A stretch of 64,000 nt of DNA. It comes from Marthasterias glacialis (taxonomy: Eukaryota; Echinodermata; Asteroidea; Forcipulatida; Asteriidae). Positions within the stretch are counted from its first letter, which is position 1. Each line of letters begins with the position of its first letter. Shown one piece after another: positions 10,494 through 19,470 of this stretch. The stretch spans positions 14,837,838-14,901,837 of the forward strand of contig OU452231.1 of NCBI GenBank assembly GCA_911728455.2. The letters run 5' to 3'. A program made the position numbers and the translations under genes. The notes beneath the pieces were generated by a model. It was not told the DNA's origin. It ran no database searches and saw nothing but the letters and a program-made list of their open reading frames with translations.

Positions 10494-11267
10494 CTAAATC
10501 GGCTTTATCTTTCCCTTTTCAAATTGAGCATGGAAGACTACGTCATACACCCTACTTATTCGCTCCTCATGAGCCACTTTGTCCCCCTCATAGGTGAAAA
10601 CAACTTTATTTTCAGTCACCCGTGTAACAGTGCCCATCAGGGTTCTGTCTAATGCCCAGAGTTCAAGAGTTTTAGGGTCCATGGTTTCCGATGTAGCCGG
10701 CTGTTCCTCTCCGTCCCCGACGTCCATGATGTCATCCTCGTCGATCTCCCCACCATGCAGGCTGAGGGTGTCCTCCTCCGGGACCATCTGGCTCCTTGCG
10801 TCGCTTAGGTAGGGCGGCTTCCCTCCCCGCCGAACCTTTGGGCTTTGGGTCACACTCTCCCCGTCGTGCTCCGGTTGCGTTTCTGCAGGTCCTCCCTCGC
10901 CCGATGGGGCTCCTGGCTGCCCTTGCTCACTACTCTCCTGTACCTCTGGTGTAAAAAGGGGTGTCCTTTCACAATGTTCAGAGGCCAGACTATAAACAGC
11001 TCCTCGTTGTTTGGCCCGCTCCTCCGGGTCTTTGGGCTCTTTTATGACAAATTTGAGGTCGACTAGCCACTCCGGATGACGCTTCTGATAATGGCGCCTG
11101 AAGTTGTCCTTCCTGGTGCTCTTAAACTCACATCTCTGGCAGTGCCATGCCAGACCCCGCGGTTGATGTGCCCCCTGTAGGTGACGGACCAGGTTCCTTT
11201 TACTGCTCAGCACTCTTGCACAGTGCCAACACCTGACCCGCCCTTGTGGCTGGTCGACATCTTCCAT
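10494..11267 (-). CDS. Accessory C2H2 zinc-finger protein in the env position
   Basis: A 257-residue intact ORF between integrase and the 3' LTR. The N-terminus has two adjacent C2H2 fingers: CWHCARVLSSKRNLVRHLQGAH (about residues 14-35) and CQRCEFKSTRKDNFRRHYQKRH (about 43-64). An acidic Gly/Glu/Pro-rich middle follows (to about 195), then a compact C-terminal segment, LWALDRTLMGTVTRVTENKVVFTYEGDKVAHEERI, which could be a small beta-barrel fold. I recognise no named family. A strong minus-strand splice acceptor (T8 tract then GCATTGCAG, AG at 11273-11272) lies 4 bases before the ATG at 11267, and a GTAAGT donor sits in the LTR leader at 17590-17585, so it may be made from a spliced subgenomic RNA. 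It could bind DNA or RNA; that is inference. Confidence 0.8.
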   Translation of the reverse strand: MEDVDQPQGRVRCWHCARVLSSKRNLVRHLQGAHQPRGLAWHCQRCEFKSTRKDNFRRHYQKRHPEWLVDLKFVIKEPKDPEERAKQRGAVYSLASEHCERTPLFTPEVQESSEQGQPGAPSGEGGPAETQPEHDGESVTQSPKVRRGGKPPYLSDARSQMVPEEDTLSLHGGEIDEDDIMDVGDGEEQPATSETMDPKTLELWALDRTLMGTVTRVTENKVVFTYEGDKVAHEERISRVYDVVFHAQFEKGKIKPI

Positions 11268-11300
11268 GATCCTGCAATGCCAACAAAAAAAATACTTCTG
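11268..11300 (-). promoter_or_regulatory. Predicted 3' splice site for the zinc-finger ORF
   Basis: On the minus strand a T-rich tract is followed by GTTGGCATTGCAG and then GATCATGG, which holds the start codon of the zinc-finger ORF. The acceptor AG is at 11273-11272. This is a textbook acceptor at exactly the place needed for an env-like spliced message. Confidence 0.6.
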
Positions 11301-11350
11301 GTAACCAATGAAAACTGGCCACTCACTTTCTCTGCCTCCTGCGCCAGGGC

Positions 11351-13102
11351 TTATTCTCTAAAACATACAGGTTTACGTCTAGACCGAAGTGGGTTACGGC
11401 GGCCTCGTGTGAGCGTGGCTGCCTCCGCTTCTCCATCCCTAGCTGCCTCATTACCCACTGGGTCCTCAGCCAGGACCTCACTGTGAGCCTCCTCTCGAAG
11501 GTTTCTGCCCTGTAGGACAACCCTGTCCGCCACGTTATCCTCCCGGGTTTCCCCCTCAGGTGAGCTCGTCGCTACTCCTGTTCCTGCTGGAGAATCCTCT
11601 GCGGGGTCAACTTCTGGTTCCGTTCCATATACCCCCTCCGGCCCGCCTTGCTTAGATGGGATTTTGTACCGCCATCCCGCCCTGGGTTCTCCCTTGTAGC
11701 ACTTTAATCGGTCGTAGTGTACGACCTTAGCCCTGCTACGAGGGTGCAGCTGGATTCGGAATGTCACGTCCGATAACTGACCCACTATCAAGTATGGACC
11801 CTCCCATCTACACTGCAGTTTGGGTGCCAGCCCCTTTTTCCCTGCAGGGTTGAACAACCAAACAAACTCCCCTGTTCTTAGTTTCTTCCCCCCTACACCC
11901 AGGTCATAATTGCGCTTTTGACGCCGTGCACTCTTCCGCAGGTGCATTTGCGCCCTTTCGTGAGCCTCCTGCATACGTTGCCTGAGTGTTGCAACGTGAT
12001 CTTGTGAGACTTCCCCGTTCTCCACTGGGGCTGTATCCATTGTGAGATCCAGCGGGACCGAAACTTCCCTCCCGAGCATTAACATGTTAGGTGTCTCTCC
12101 CGTAGACTCCTGTGGGCTACACCTATATGCAAACATTGCATACGGCAATTGTCTGTCCCAATCTCTCTGTTTCTTGTTGGGATCTATCATTACTGAGACC
12201 ATAGTAAGGAGTGTTCGATTGAATCTTTCAATGAACCCGTCCGACTTTGGATTGTATGGGGTTGTGCGTGTTTTCCTTATTCCAAGATTTTTGCATACTT
12301 CGGCAAACACCAGAGATTCAAAGTTTCGACCCTGATCCGAGTGTAGTTCTGTTGGCATCCCAAACCGACAAAAATACTCCTCAACCATCTTCCGGGCCAC
12401 TGTTTCCACCGTAGCGTCGGGTAGAGGATAAGCCTCTACCCACTTAGTGAAGTAATCGCCCACCACCAAAATCCACTTATTACCCTCCGTGGTCTCTGGC
12501 AATAGCCCGACAAGGTCAAGCGCCACCCTAGCCATTGGTTCACTGACCAATCGCTGCTGCAGGGCGGCCCGCGGCTTCCTGGGTGGTGATTTCTTTCGTG
12601 CACATACACTGCACATCCTTACCCATGAGTGCACCTCAGCGTCCGTCCCTGCCCAGTAGTACCGCTGCTTTACCTTCCCGACTGTCTTTTTGTGCCCTAG
12701 GTGGCCCCCAGTTTTCCCCTCATGCAACTCATCCAACACAGCCGGGCGCAAGCCTCTTGGCAAGATCACCTGCCACCTCACCTCGTTACCTGTGTCCGAC
12801 TCCCATCGTCGGCACAGTACCCCATCGCGCAAAGCGATCCTATCCCAGGAAAGCCAATAGGTTTTTGCAGTTGTTGTCGCGGGAATTACTGCGTCCCAGG
12901 ACGGACGTTCCTCCACTCCCCCTTTTGCCTTCAACAACCACCCCATCGTCTCGTCTTTTTCCTGTGCCTCCCGAATCATTTGATTCGTACACCAGGGTTC
13001 CCTGGTGGCTACCCTAACTGTGGGACGCTCTTCGAGTGCGTCCCCCAAGTCTAGTCCCTGGCCACCCCCAGCACCCTCTGCCCAGCAGACCCTTGATTCC
13101 AT
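11351..13102 (-). CDS. Integrase (C-terminal part of pol) of the large Ty3-type element
   Basis: A 583-residue frame. The HHCC zinc-binding motif is complete (HEGKTGGH ... CSVC, about residues 126-168). The DDE core is intact: D in VALDLVGLL, D in HSDQGRNF, E in DGFIERFNRT. A C-terminal GPY/F-type module (CRWEGPYLIVGQLSDVTFRI) follows, then a long acidic tail ending in a basic RGRRNPLRSRRKP patch that could act in nuclear import. The frame joins RNase H through a run of six G (complement of 13103-13108), where one base appears gained or lost. So this is the end of a single pol polyprotein, and the ATG at 13102 is probably not a true start. Confidence 0.88.
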   Translation of the reverse strand: MESRVCWAEGAGGGQGLDLGDALEERPTVRVATREPWCTNQMIREAQEKDETMGWLLKAKGGVEERPSWDAVIPATTTAKTYWLSWDRIALRDGVLCRRWESDTGNEVRWQVILPRGLRPAVLDELHEGKTGGHLGHKKTVGKVKQRYYWAGTDAEVHSWVRMCSVCARKKSPPRKPRAALQQRLVSEPMARVALDLVGLLPETTEGNKWILVVGDYFTKWVEAYPLPDATVETVARKMVEEYFCRFGMPTELHSDQGRNFESLVFAEVCKNLGIRKTRTTPYNPKSDGFIERFNRTLLTMVSVMIDPNKKQRDWDRQLPYAMFAYRCSPQESTGETPNMLMLGREVSVPLDLTMDTAPVENGEVSQDHVATLRQRMQEAHERAQMHLRKSARRQKRNYDLGVGGKKLRTGEFVWLFNPAGKKGLAPKLQCRWEGPYLIVGQLSDVTFRIQLHPRSRAKVVHYDRLKCYKGEPRAGWRYKIPSKQGGPEGVYGTEPEVDPAEDSPAGTGVATSSPEGETREDNVADRVVLQGRNLREEAHSEVLAEDPVGNEAARDGEAEAATLTRGRRNPLRSRRKPVCFRE

Positions 13103-14252
13103 CCCCCCTCGCCTTCCCCTTGACTACACTGTCTACATGGCTTGCGGGACAACCCATCTGCATTAGAATGCCTCACCCCTGGTCTGTAGACAACCTGGAA
13201 GTCATACTCTGTTATGACTTCCAACCAACGAGCTAACTGACCCTCGGGGTCCTTCAGGTTGAGGATCCACCGAAGATATGCATGGTCTGTTCTGATCATG
13301 ACCTTCTGGCCATAAAGGTATGGTCGGAAGTGTCTCAGATATGCCACCACTGCCAACAATTCTCTCCTTGTTACGCAATAGTTGCGTTCTGGCTTCCTCA
13401 AAGCCCTACTTGCATAGGCCACTGGTCTCTCCACGCCATCTTGTACCTGGGAGAGTACTGCCCCAATGCCAACATCGCTGGCATCCGTATCCAAAATGTA
13501 CTCCTCCCCTGGCCTCGAGTAGGCCAACACTGGCGCATCTTGAAGCCTGTCTTTTAGTTTCATAAAAGCAGCTTCACACTCGTCATCCCACTGGAACTGA
13601 CGGGATTTCTCCGTCAGCCTGTGTAACGGCTTTGCTATGTCAGCAAACCCCTTTATGAATCGTCGGTAATACAACGCTAAGCCCAGGAAGCTCCTCACCT
13701 CCTTCACACAAGATGGGGTAGGCCATTCTTGGACTGCCTCCACCTTGCTAGGGTCCGTCCTAACCCCCTCCTTGGATACTACATGACCCAAATACTTCAC
13801 TTCCTCTTGAAAGAGGTAGCACTTTTGTGGTTTCAACTTTAGCCCATCCGTACGGAACCGTTCCAGTACAGCCCTCAAGTTGCCCAACTCCTCGTCTACG
13901 CTTTTCCCGTAGACTATGACATCATCCAGATACACCAGCAATGTATCCCACTGTAGTCCAGCGAGGACTTGCTCCATCAACCTCTCAAAGGTCGCTGGTG
14001 CATTACATAGTCCGAAAGGCATGACCTTCCAGCTAAACAACCCATCCCTCACGACGAATGCCGACTTTTTCTTGGCATCATCGTCCAAAGCAATCTGCCA
14101 ATACCCAGAGGCGAGGTCCAGGGTTGAGAACCATCGCGCTCCGGATAATGAGTCAAGGGTGTCATCTATTCGGGGTACTGGGTATGCATCTTTGATTGTG
14201 ATTGCATTGAGCTTCCGGTAATCTACGCAGAACCGTTGGGTTCCATCTTTTT
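13051..14252 (-). CDS. pol: Reverse transcriptase and RNase H of the large Ty3-type element
   Basis: The open frame extends upstream of the nominal start at 14088 to about 14245 with CVDYRKLNAI, DAYPVPRIDD and FSTLDLASGYWQI (first RT Asp). It continues with MPFGLCNAPATFERLM and the catalytic YLDD in LLVYLDDVIVYG. The connection block LGLALYYRRFIKGFA is followed by RNase H with ILDTDASDVGIGAV, RELLAVV (Glu), IRTDHAYLRW (Asp) and HSNADGLSRKP. All catalytic residues are present. The link to protease crosses five A in element sense (14248-14252), where a single base seems missing. The frame runs 50 bp past the start of the integrase ORF. Confidence 0.9.
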
Positions 14253-15299
14253 CCTAACTAGTACAACGTAAGCGGCCCAAGGACTATCAGAGGGTTCGAT
14301 GAAGTTTCTTGCCACTAAGTCCTGTACTTGCTTAGATATGTCTTCTTGTTGGGAAATGGGGTGCCTACGGGGCCTTTGTTTTATGGGGCGGGCCTCACCT
14401 GTATCTATTGAGTGTTTAAGTAATCTTGTTTGCCCAATGTCCTCCGGCCCTCGTGAAAAGACATCCTGGTACTCCACCAGAAGGTCAGCCACGTCACCAT
14501 GCTTGGTTTCACTCAAGTTACTTATTGCCCGCTCGTAAAGTTCCTCCAGGTGTGGTGGAACCCTTCCCCCACCCGCGTCTTGTTTCACCCCCGTTGACAT
14601 CCCCGAGGGGCTCTTGGTGGATTCTGTGCAGGTCTGAACTGTCTGTAGATCCACTTGGGATAAAACCCCGATTGCAGTGCCAGCTTTGACTACGCACTCA
14701 TTTTTCCCAGGATTTAGTACACGCACCCCTAGTGTACCGCTAGCAGGATCCACCAAGGACCTCCCGACCACCAGGCCTTTTTGTTCTGCCTCGCCCCCTT
14801 GTCCTACTGGTTCTATCATCCCAATGCCTTGTGGGTTCCCACTTCGGGCTATGGCACCAGGGACAACCGCCTCGTGTCCAGGCGGTATCACCGTAGTATC
14901 CCTTACGATGACCCTGCTACACCAGGCCTCCCCGTCCTTATCAGTGCACTTAACCCTCAGTCCATTAAGATTAAGTTCCAGTTTCCCGAAATCTACAACA
15001 CCCTTCAGGGGTACCAGGAAGTCTGTGCCCAGTATCCCATCAGCTTCGATAGGAGCAAAAGTTGCGCACACAGTGCGTATGCTTTGCCCCACCCTAATCT
15101 CTACCCACGCAACCCCCAATATGGACAAAGCAGTCCCATCCGCTTGCCGGATGGTTATATGGTGCTCTTTTAGCTCCGGTCTCATCCTTTCTGGTATCTG
15201 ATAGTAAATTGCTGCACTGATTATGGTATCTGTTGCGCCTGTGTCAATTAACATCTTCATCTCAACCGTCCTAACTACGCCCTTGACAAACATACCCAT
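14223..15299 (-). CDS. Protease and start of pol of the large Ty3-type element
   Basis: A 358-residue frame. The retropepsin active site is LIDTGATDTIIS with D at residue 19; the flap region and a second conserved block, ADGILGTDFL, follow. The second half is the linker into RT (YQDVFSRGPEDIGQT, LLKHSIDTGEARPIKQRPRR, DLVARNFIEPSDSPWAA). It stops in VRKKMEPNGSA because of the homopolymer break described for the RT. The frame stays open upstream of 15299, overlapping the gag stop at 15331-15329 in a different frame, so pol was probably reached by ribosomal frameshifting. Confidence 0.87.
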   Translation of the reverse strand: MGMFVKGVVRTVEMKMLIDTGATDTIISAAIYYQIPERMRPELKEHHITIRQADGTALSILGVAWVEIRVGQSIRTVCATFAPIEADGILGTDFLVPLKGVVDFGKLELNLNGLRVKCTDKDGEAWCSRVIVRDTTVIPPGHEAVVPGAIARSGNPQGIGMIEPVGQGGEAEQKGLVVGRSLVDPASGTLGVRVLNPGKNECVVKAGTAIGVLSQVDLQTVQTCTESTKSPSGMSTGVKQDAGGGRVPPHLEELYERAISNLSETKHGDVADLLVEYQDVFSRGPEDIGQTRLLKHSIDTGEARPIKQRPRRHPISQQEDISKQVQDLVARNFIEPSDSPWAAYVVLVRKKMEPNGSA

Positions 15300-15328
15300 A
15301 TATGGACCACCAACCGCCGGTATGGTAA

Positions 15329-16248
15329 TTACTTGTCCGTCGGTTGCTGTGTCAGTGTTTCGTGATGGCCCTGCCCCGACAGCGTCCCCCCGGGCCCCGG
15401 GGTCAGCTGCCCGCCATTTCCCGAACTCGGCCCCGACTTCCGACGGGGCTGCGGACAGTCCCTTCTAAAATGTCCAGGTTCTTGGCAATTAAAGCAAACC
15501 CCAGCCGGAGTTCTCCTGCCCTCCCCCGTCCGGGCAGAACCAGCAGTTTCACCCGGTTTCTTTTGGCTAATGCCTCCATCAGTTTCCCCATCTGCTGAAC
15601 CTGTTGGCTAACTAACTGTTCTAACTTTGTGAGGCGAGTTTCAGCTTCGCCCTCTAGGACGCGTGCAAACCGTTCAACCCTGATTGGTCTGCCCCGCTGT
15701 GCCTCTAGCTTCCCAAAATTTTCAGTTTCCAGCGCCGCCTGAATCGCCTCTTCCAGGCTTTTCGGCTTTGCCCGAAACATGCCCTCACGGATGCTCTGAT
15801 TTTCAATCGCATCGGCGAAATAATTCTTTGCCAGCCTGTCCCGGCTGTCCCGAGGGATGTCTGGGTATGCCTTATATGCCAAGTCCCGGATTGCCTGCCC
15901 CAACTCTTGGAGTGTTTCCTTTGGTTTCTGTTTGCGGACCTTCAACTCCATGAGGTAATTTTCGGCCTGATGCCCTGGTCCAAACCTTCGACCCAACAAA
16001 CACATCATTTCCCCAAAAGTTTGGTGCCTTCCCCCCTGGTAACTACCTAGGGCCCTCAGTGCATCCCCTTTTAGGCTAGCCTTGAGGTAGTGGAGGGCCT
16101 GCTCCTCCGACCATGCATTGATCCTCTGGCAGGCCTCAAAGTGTTGCCGGTACTCCTCCCACGGCATTTTCCCATCGTACCGGTCTGGTACAACATGAGG
16201 CCGTTGGGTGGAGCACCCAAACCTTTCAGCATACTCGTCATCCCCCAT
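15329..16248 (-). CDS. gag: gag (capsid and nucleocapsid) of the large Ty3-type element
   Basis: The capsid-like frame starts at 16248 and reads PDRYDGKMPWEEYRQHFEAC, NAWSEEQALHYLKASLKGDA and YLMELKVRKQKPKETLQELG, the usual order of a Ty3 Gag capsid. A coiled region with repeated Leu/Gln (LTKLEQLVSQQVQQMGKLME) follows. The nominal frame ends at 15403, but from about 15560 the neighbouring frame contains the CCHC knuckle CFNCQEPGHFRRDC (15496-15455) and an Arg/Gly-rich tail that stops at 15329. A one-base loss in an A run at 15555-15564 explains the split. Gag forms the particle and packages the RNA. Confidence 0.82.
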
Positions 16249-17230
16249 AAAATCTTTGGTCCCTCACGAGGGGCCACGGTCCTCCAGCGGCCGGTCTTGG
16301 TCGCTCCGCCCTGTGTCCATGTGAGGACCCCCTACACTCATTGATCCCCCTGGAGGGGCTTGCTGTCGCAAAGCTTCTGAACTCATGCGGCCACAAGTGG
16401 ACCCTACGTCTCTCCCCTCCTCCTCGCGAGGACCCCCTATCGAAGTCCTCGGGAGGACCTCGCCTACCTATGCCCACCTCCTCATGGGGAGGCTCCTCAT
16501 GAGGAGCCCCCCCAGCAGGAATTGGCCGATACAACTCATCCTTTGCAGGCAATTGCCCGCTGAGGTCCAATGACTTCAACCTATCTGCCCTGACAGCTAA
16601 TTCTTCCAGAGTCTCTTTTAGCAACAATTCCCACGCCTCTGCTTTTATCCTCTCCACCTGTGGGTCTTCCCATGGAGCCTCCTCACCCTGGCCTCTCGCC
16701 CGCCCGTGCAACATCTCTGATACCATGCCACCAGTGGCTTGGCCAGGTCTTGTAGGTGTCTCCCCGCCCTTCTCTCTACCCACAAAGGAATCGCATGAGG
16801 TATGCCCTACGCTACTAGAGTCCTCAGGGTTCTCCTCCCTTTTCTGACCGCTGTTGGCAAGGGCACTCCGCCGCGTAGTGTCATCTTTTCCCTCCGGCCA
16901 GTTTCGGGTTAATTCCCCCTTCGACTTTCCTAAAGCCCTTTTGGTTTCCTCTAATTCCCCGGCCCCTTGCAAGGACCAAAAACTAGGTAGAGTCCACGGA
17001 ATCCCCGTAGGGTTTCCTCCCTCACCCCTACCTAGAGTTCCCTCTGCTCTTTTGGCAGGTGGTGGGGCCCACGGCCTCCAATCCCACCGAGGGCCCTCTT
17101 CCCTCCTATTGGAAGTAATTGGAATACTTTCTGCCCCACCATCAGCGCAACTTTGTTGTCGATAGTGCCGGGCTACCCACTTTTGTGTTTGCTTAAGTGG
17201 ATCCTCACTGTCCTGTGTAGCCGGATCCAT
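16238..17230 (-). CDS. N-terminal ORF upstream of gag, possibly the Gag N-terminus
   Basis: A 330-residue frame starting 99 bases after the primer site. It is hydrophilic, rich in Gly, Glu, Arg and Pro, with a predicted helical segment (EAWELLLKETLEELAVRADR, about residues 201-220). I recognise no domain. It ends at 16238, overlapping the gag start at 16248 by 11 bases. The overlap includes a run of five G (16242-16246 on the complement), so ORF and gag could originally be one reading frame broken by a single base. Alternatively it is a separate pre-gag protein translated by stop-start reinitiation. Confidence 0.6.
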   Translation of the reverse strand: MDPATQDSEDPLKQTQKWVARHYRQQSCADGGAESIPITSNRREEGPRWDWRPWAPPPAKRAEGTLGRGEGGNPTGIPWTLPSFWSLQGAGELEETKRALGKSKGELTRNWPEGKDDTTRRSALANSGQKREENPEDSSSVGHTSCDSFVGREKGGETPTRPGQATGGMVSEMLHGRARGQGEEAPWEDPQVERIKAEAWELLLKETLEELAVRADRLKSLDLSGQLPAKDELYRPIPAGGAPHEEPPHEEVGIGRRGPPEDFDRGSSRGGGERRRVHLWPHEFRSFATASPSRGINECRGSSHGHRAERPRPAAGGPWPLVRDQRFYGG

Positions 17231-17328
17231 ACTGTTACGTCACTATAAGTTCCCCAGTCTGAGAACAATTTACTACTGATATGTGTGTCCCTACAGTCCT
17301 TTTGACGGTTCCCCTCTATGCAAAAATT

Positions 17329-17347
17329 AATCCCACTTCTGACACCA
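17329..17347 (-). promoter_or_regulatory. Primer binding site, tRNA-Leu type
   Basis: On the minus strand TGGTGTCAGAAGTGGGATT begins two bases after the 5' LTR. It matches the complement of the 3' end of metazoan tRNA-Leu(CAG) with one mismatch, a long and convincing match. Confidence 0.8.
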
Positions 17348-17349
17348 TT

Positions 17350-18133
17350 TGTGGCGGTTTTCCCTTCTTCCCCCTCGCCCCGACTATTCCTGCACGACAG
17401 AGGTCAAGGCGTGAATTCGTGTGGCGGAAGGTTACCACCCTTTCTGCACAGAGGGAGGACACGACAGGACTGATTGGGTCTCGGAAACGATTAGTTAGGT
17501 TTTTGCATGGTTTATTTGCTAGTATTCCATTTACTTCTCGATCCAATTACAGAGATTACAACTCTACGAGTTAATGAGGAGTTTACTTACAGTAACGTTG
17601 GTCTCGGCTAGGCCGACGCAGGGTTGTAGGCTCGATCTCCTCCCAACAACTCCTCTCACTCCAATACACACAGTAAACACAACGCTACTCCGACATCCAC
17701 TATCGCACTGATACCCGCACTGACTGAACTGCTCACTCCTCAATGCCTCCCACAACTCAACTGCCTCCCCCTATCCTAGTCCCCCCAGTTTTATAGCGGA
17801 CCCACCTGTTAATTTGGCTAATGATTTTCCTAATCTACAACCCCTATTCTACAACAACTGGGCATCTTACAAAGAGTCTCCTCTCTTCCTTAATTATGTT
17901 TTCAATTTATCTCCACATCAGTTCCGCTTGTCATCACCCCAGTTTCATTTATCCCTTAACAATTGCTGTCGTTGGTCTCCCCCCTAAGTTTACACTTGTT
18001 CCAAACCGACCCAACCCGCTATCTACCCCAATTTCCTAAGACTACCCAACCATGTCTCAATGTGGCTCCACGTAGGCCCAAGCCATAATATCTCCTATGG
18101 GTTGAACAGTTCACCAGCACCATTTCCGCTACA
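17350..18133 (-). repeat. 5' LTR of the large Ty3-type element
   Basis: 784 bp, transcribed on the minus strand. A CTATAAAA box at 17796-17789 is followed about 200 bases downstream by ACTGTAAGTAAA, a strong splice donor (GTAAGT, 17590-17585), and then by an AATAAA signal at 17516-17511. TATA, transcript start and polyadenylation signal thus lie in the order U3-R-U5. The last LTR bases before the CTAT duplication are CGCTACA on the plus strand. Confidence 0.9.
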
Positions 18134-18957
18134 CTATTAAGGACACACCTCTTGAACAGGTTGGAAGAGCCAGGTACTTATTAGGTTGCTGTTGACGAAA
18201 ATCTCACCTAGGATTCACATGTCAGAAATGTATGTAAATCACTGTTGCTTTTAGGGTTCACTCTCTCACACTACAGACAAACTTAGACACAACACTCTTT
18301 ACAAAACAACCATTCAGCTATGTTTTGACTATGCTAGTTCTGTCAGGGTTAACTGTTCATTGGGTAATGAAGCCCACTTAGACTACAGAAAAGAGCTGCC
18401 AGGATTGTTGCAGATGATTGTGTTTACATCAACTCTGGAGGTGAAGATATCATGAAGGCACTTTCCTGGCAGACCTTGGAACAAAGGGATTTTATTTAGC
18501 CTGTATTATGTACAATGTGTACATGGGCTAGCACCTGATTGTCTTTGTGACAACATTAAATTGTGTATCGAATGGCACGGTTTCAACACAAGGATAGCTG
18601 ATTCTCTCAACGTCAAATGTTGAATATTTTAAACAATCCCTCCAGAATACCTCCCCTACTGGTAACTTCAAAAAAATGTATAAGAAGGTGTATTTAAGTA
18701 ACTCATTTTTCTTTTAACCCCCTCCTCCCCTCCCCCCCCCCCCAATCTCACTCTTTATAGTCTGGTGTTTAAACCAAAACAAATATTGCATGTATTGTTT
18801 ATTTTCCCTTGTGTATTTTTCTTTTTCTCTTTTTTTATTTTTGTGCCTCTTGTTTGATATCTATTTTTAACAGGACCATAATGTAAGATGGCCTCCGAGC
18901 TGATAGATGTATCTTATCTAAATATGGCATAATAAATGAATAAACAAATAAATAATA
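18134..18957 (+). pseudogene. LINE-A relic, part 4: RT C-terminal region and 3' tail
   Basis: Coding remnants resume with KDTPLEQVGRARYL and a DENLTWDSHVRNV-like stretch, the block that follows the RT fingers in CR1/L2 LINEs. They continue with HTLYKTTIQLCFDYASSV, a QKRAARIVADD-like block, WQTLEQR and VHGLAPDCLCDNIKL. The sequence then becomes a T/C-rich 3' UTR with a C12 run near 18740 and ends in AATAAATGAATAAACAAATAAATAATAA-type repeats at 18930-18957, a normal LINE 3' end. This fixes the right limit of LINE-A. Confidence 0.75.
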
Positions 18958-19470
18958 ATGCCCTTTATAAGAACGGTTTATTATTGTTTATTAAGAGAAA
19001 TAAAGGCCACCGCTAAAACACTTTATTGTGAATGTTCTATAAAAAAGTTCTTCCACAGAAAACTAACAGGAGCAACTATTGAACCTAAATGGGATTTTAG
19101 TAGCTATTCAGTTTATTACATGTGATAAAAAAATAAGACATTGCAACTAAAAAGTACAATACTGCATACAATTTAAAATCAACAGAATTATTTCCATTAA
19201 AAAAGAAAGAAGTGGTTGTCTTTTGTCTTAGTTTTTGTGATGGGCGCTTTTTGTGTGAGCTGCCATTTTAATTTCTCTCTTGTGTTTTGCTTTTAAAATC
19301 CATTTTAATCAATGCCTATGTTTACCATCTGTGTTTCTTTTTTATTTACTGTGATAATGTAAAGTCTTGTGAACATTGCGGTTACATTTTTTATTGGATT
19401 TTGTCACATATTCTGCTGGATATTGCTGCATGAACTTTTGGTCTACATTTTCTTTTACATTATCTCTTTT
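18958..19470. other. Unassigned AT-rich spacer
   Basis: No gene or RNA that I can support. It lies between two LINE copies and has high A+T and short homopolymers. Confidence 0.4.

Larger units (their letters stand above)
9596..18133 (-). mobile_element. Large Ty3-type LTR retrotransposon with an extra C2H2 zinc-finger ORF
   Basis: An 8538-bp element on the minus strand. Direct repeats of exactly 784 bp (9596-10379 and 17350-18133) differ at about six positions that I could find, so the insertion is young. The flanking duplication is CTAT (9592-9595, 18134-18137), inside LINE-A codons that rejoin in frame. Order along the element: 5' LTR, tRNA-Leu primer site, an N-terminal ORF, gag, protease, RT, RNase H, integrase with a GPY/F module, a zinc-finger ORF, 3' LTR. 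Base composition is much richer in G+C than the flanks. The four frame breaks I could place all fall in homopolymers (16242-16246, 15555-15564, 14248-14252, 13103-13108). Catalytic motifs are intact. Confidence 0.93.

Noticed and set aside
10494-11267. The extra ORF as a captured env gene
   Set aside because: No signal peptide, membrane anchor or cysteine pattern of an envelope; the clear features are two C2H2 fingers.
12583-15201. Several plus-strand ORFs over 100 codons (for example 14677-15201, 12583-13017)
   Set aside because: They are antisense shadows of the GC-rich minus-strand pol gene, proline/serine-rich with no family likeness.
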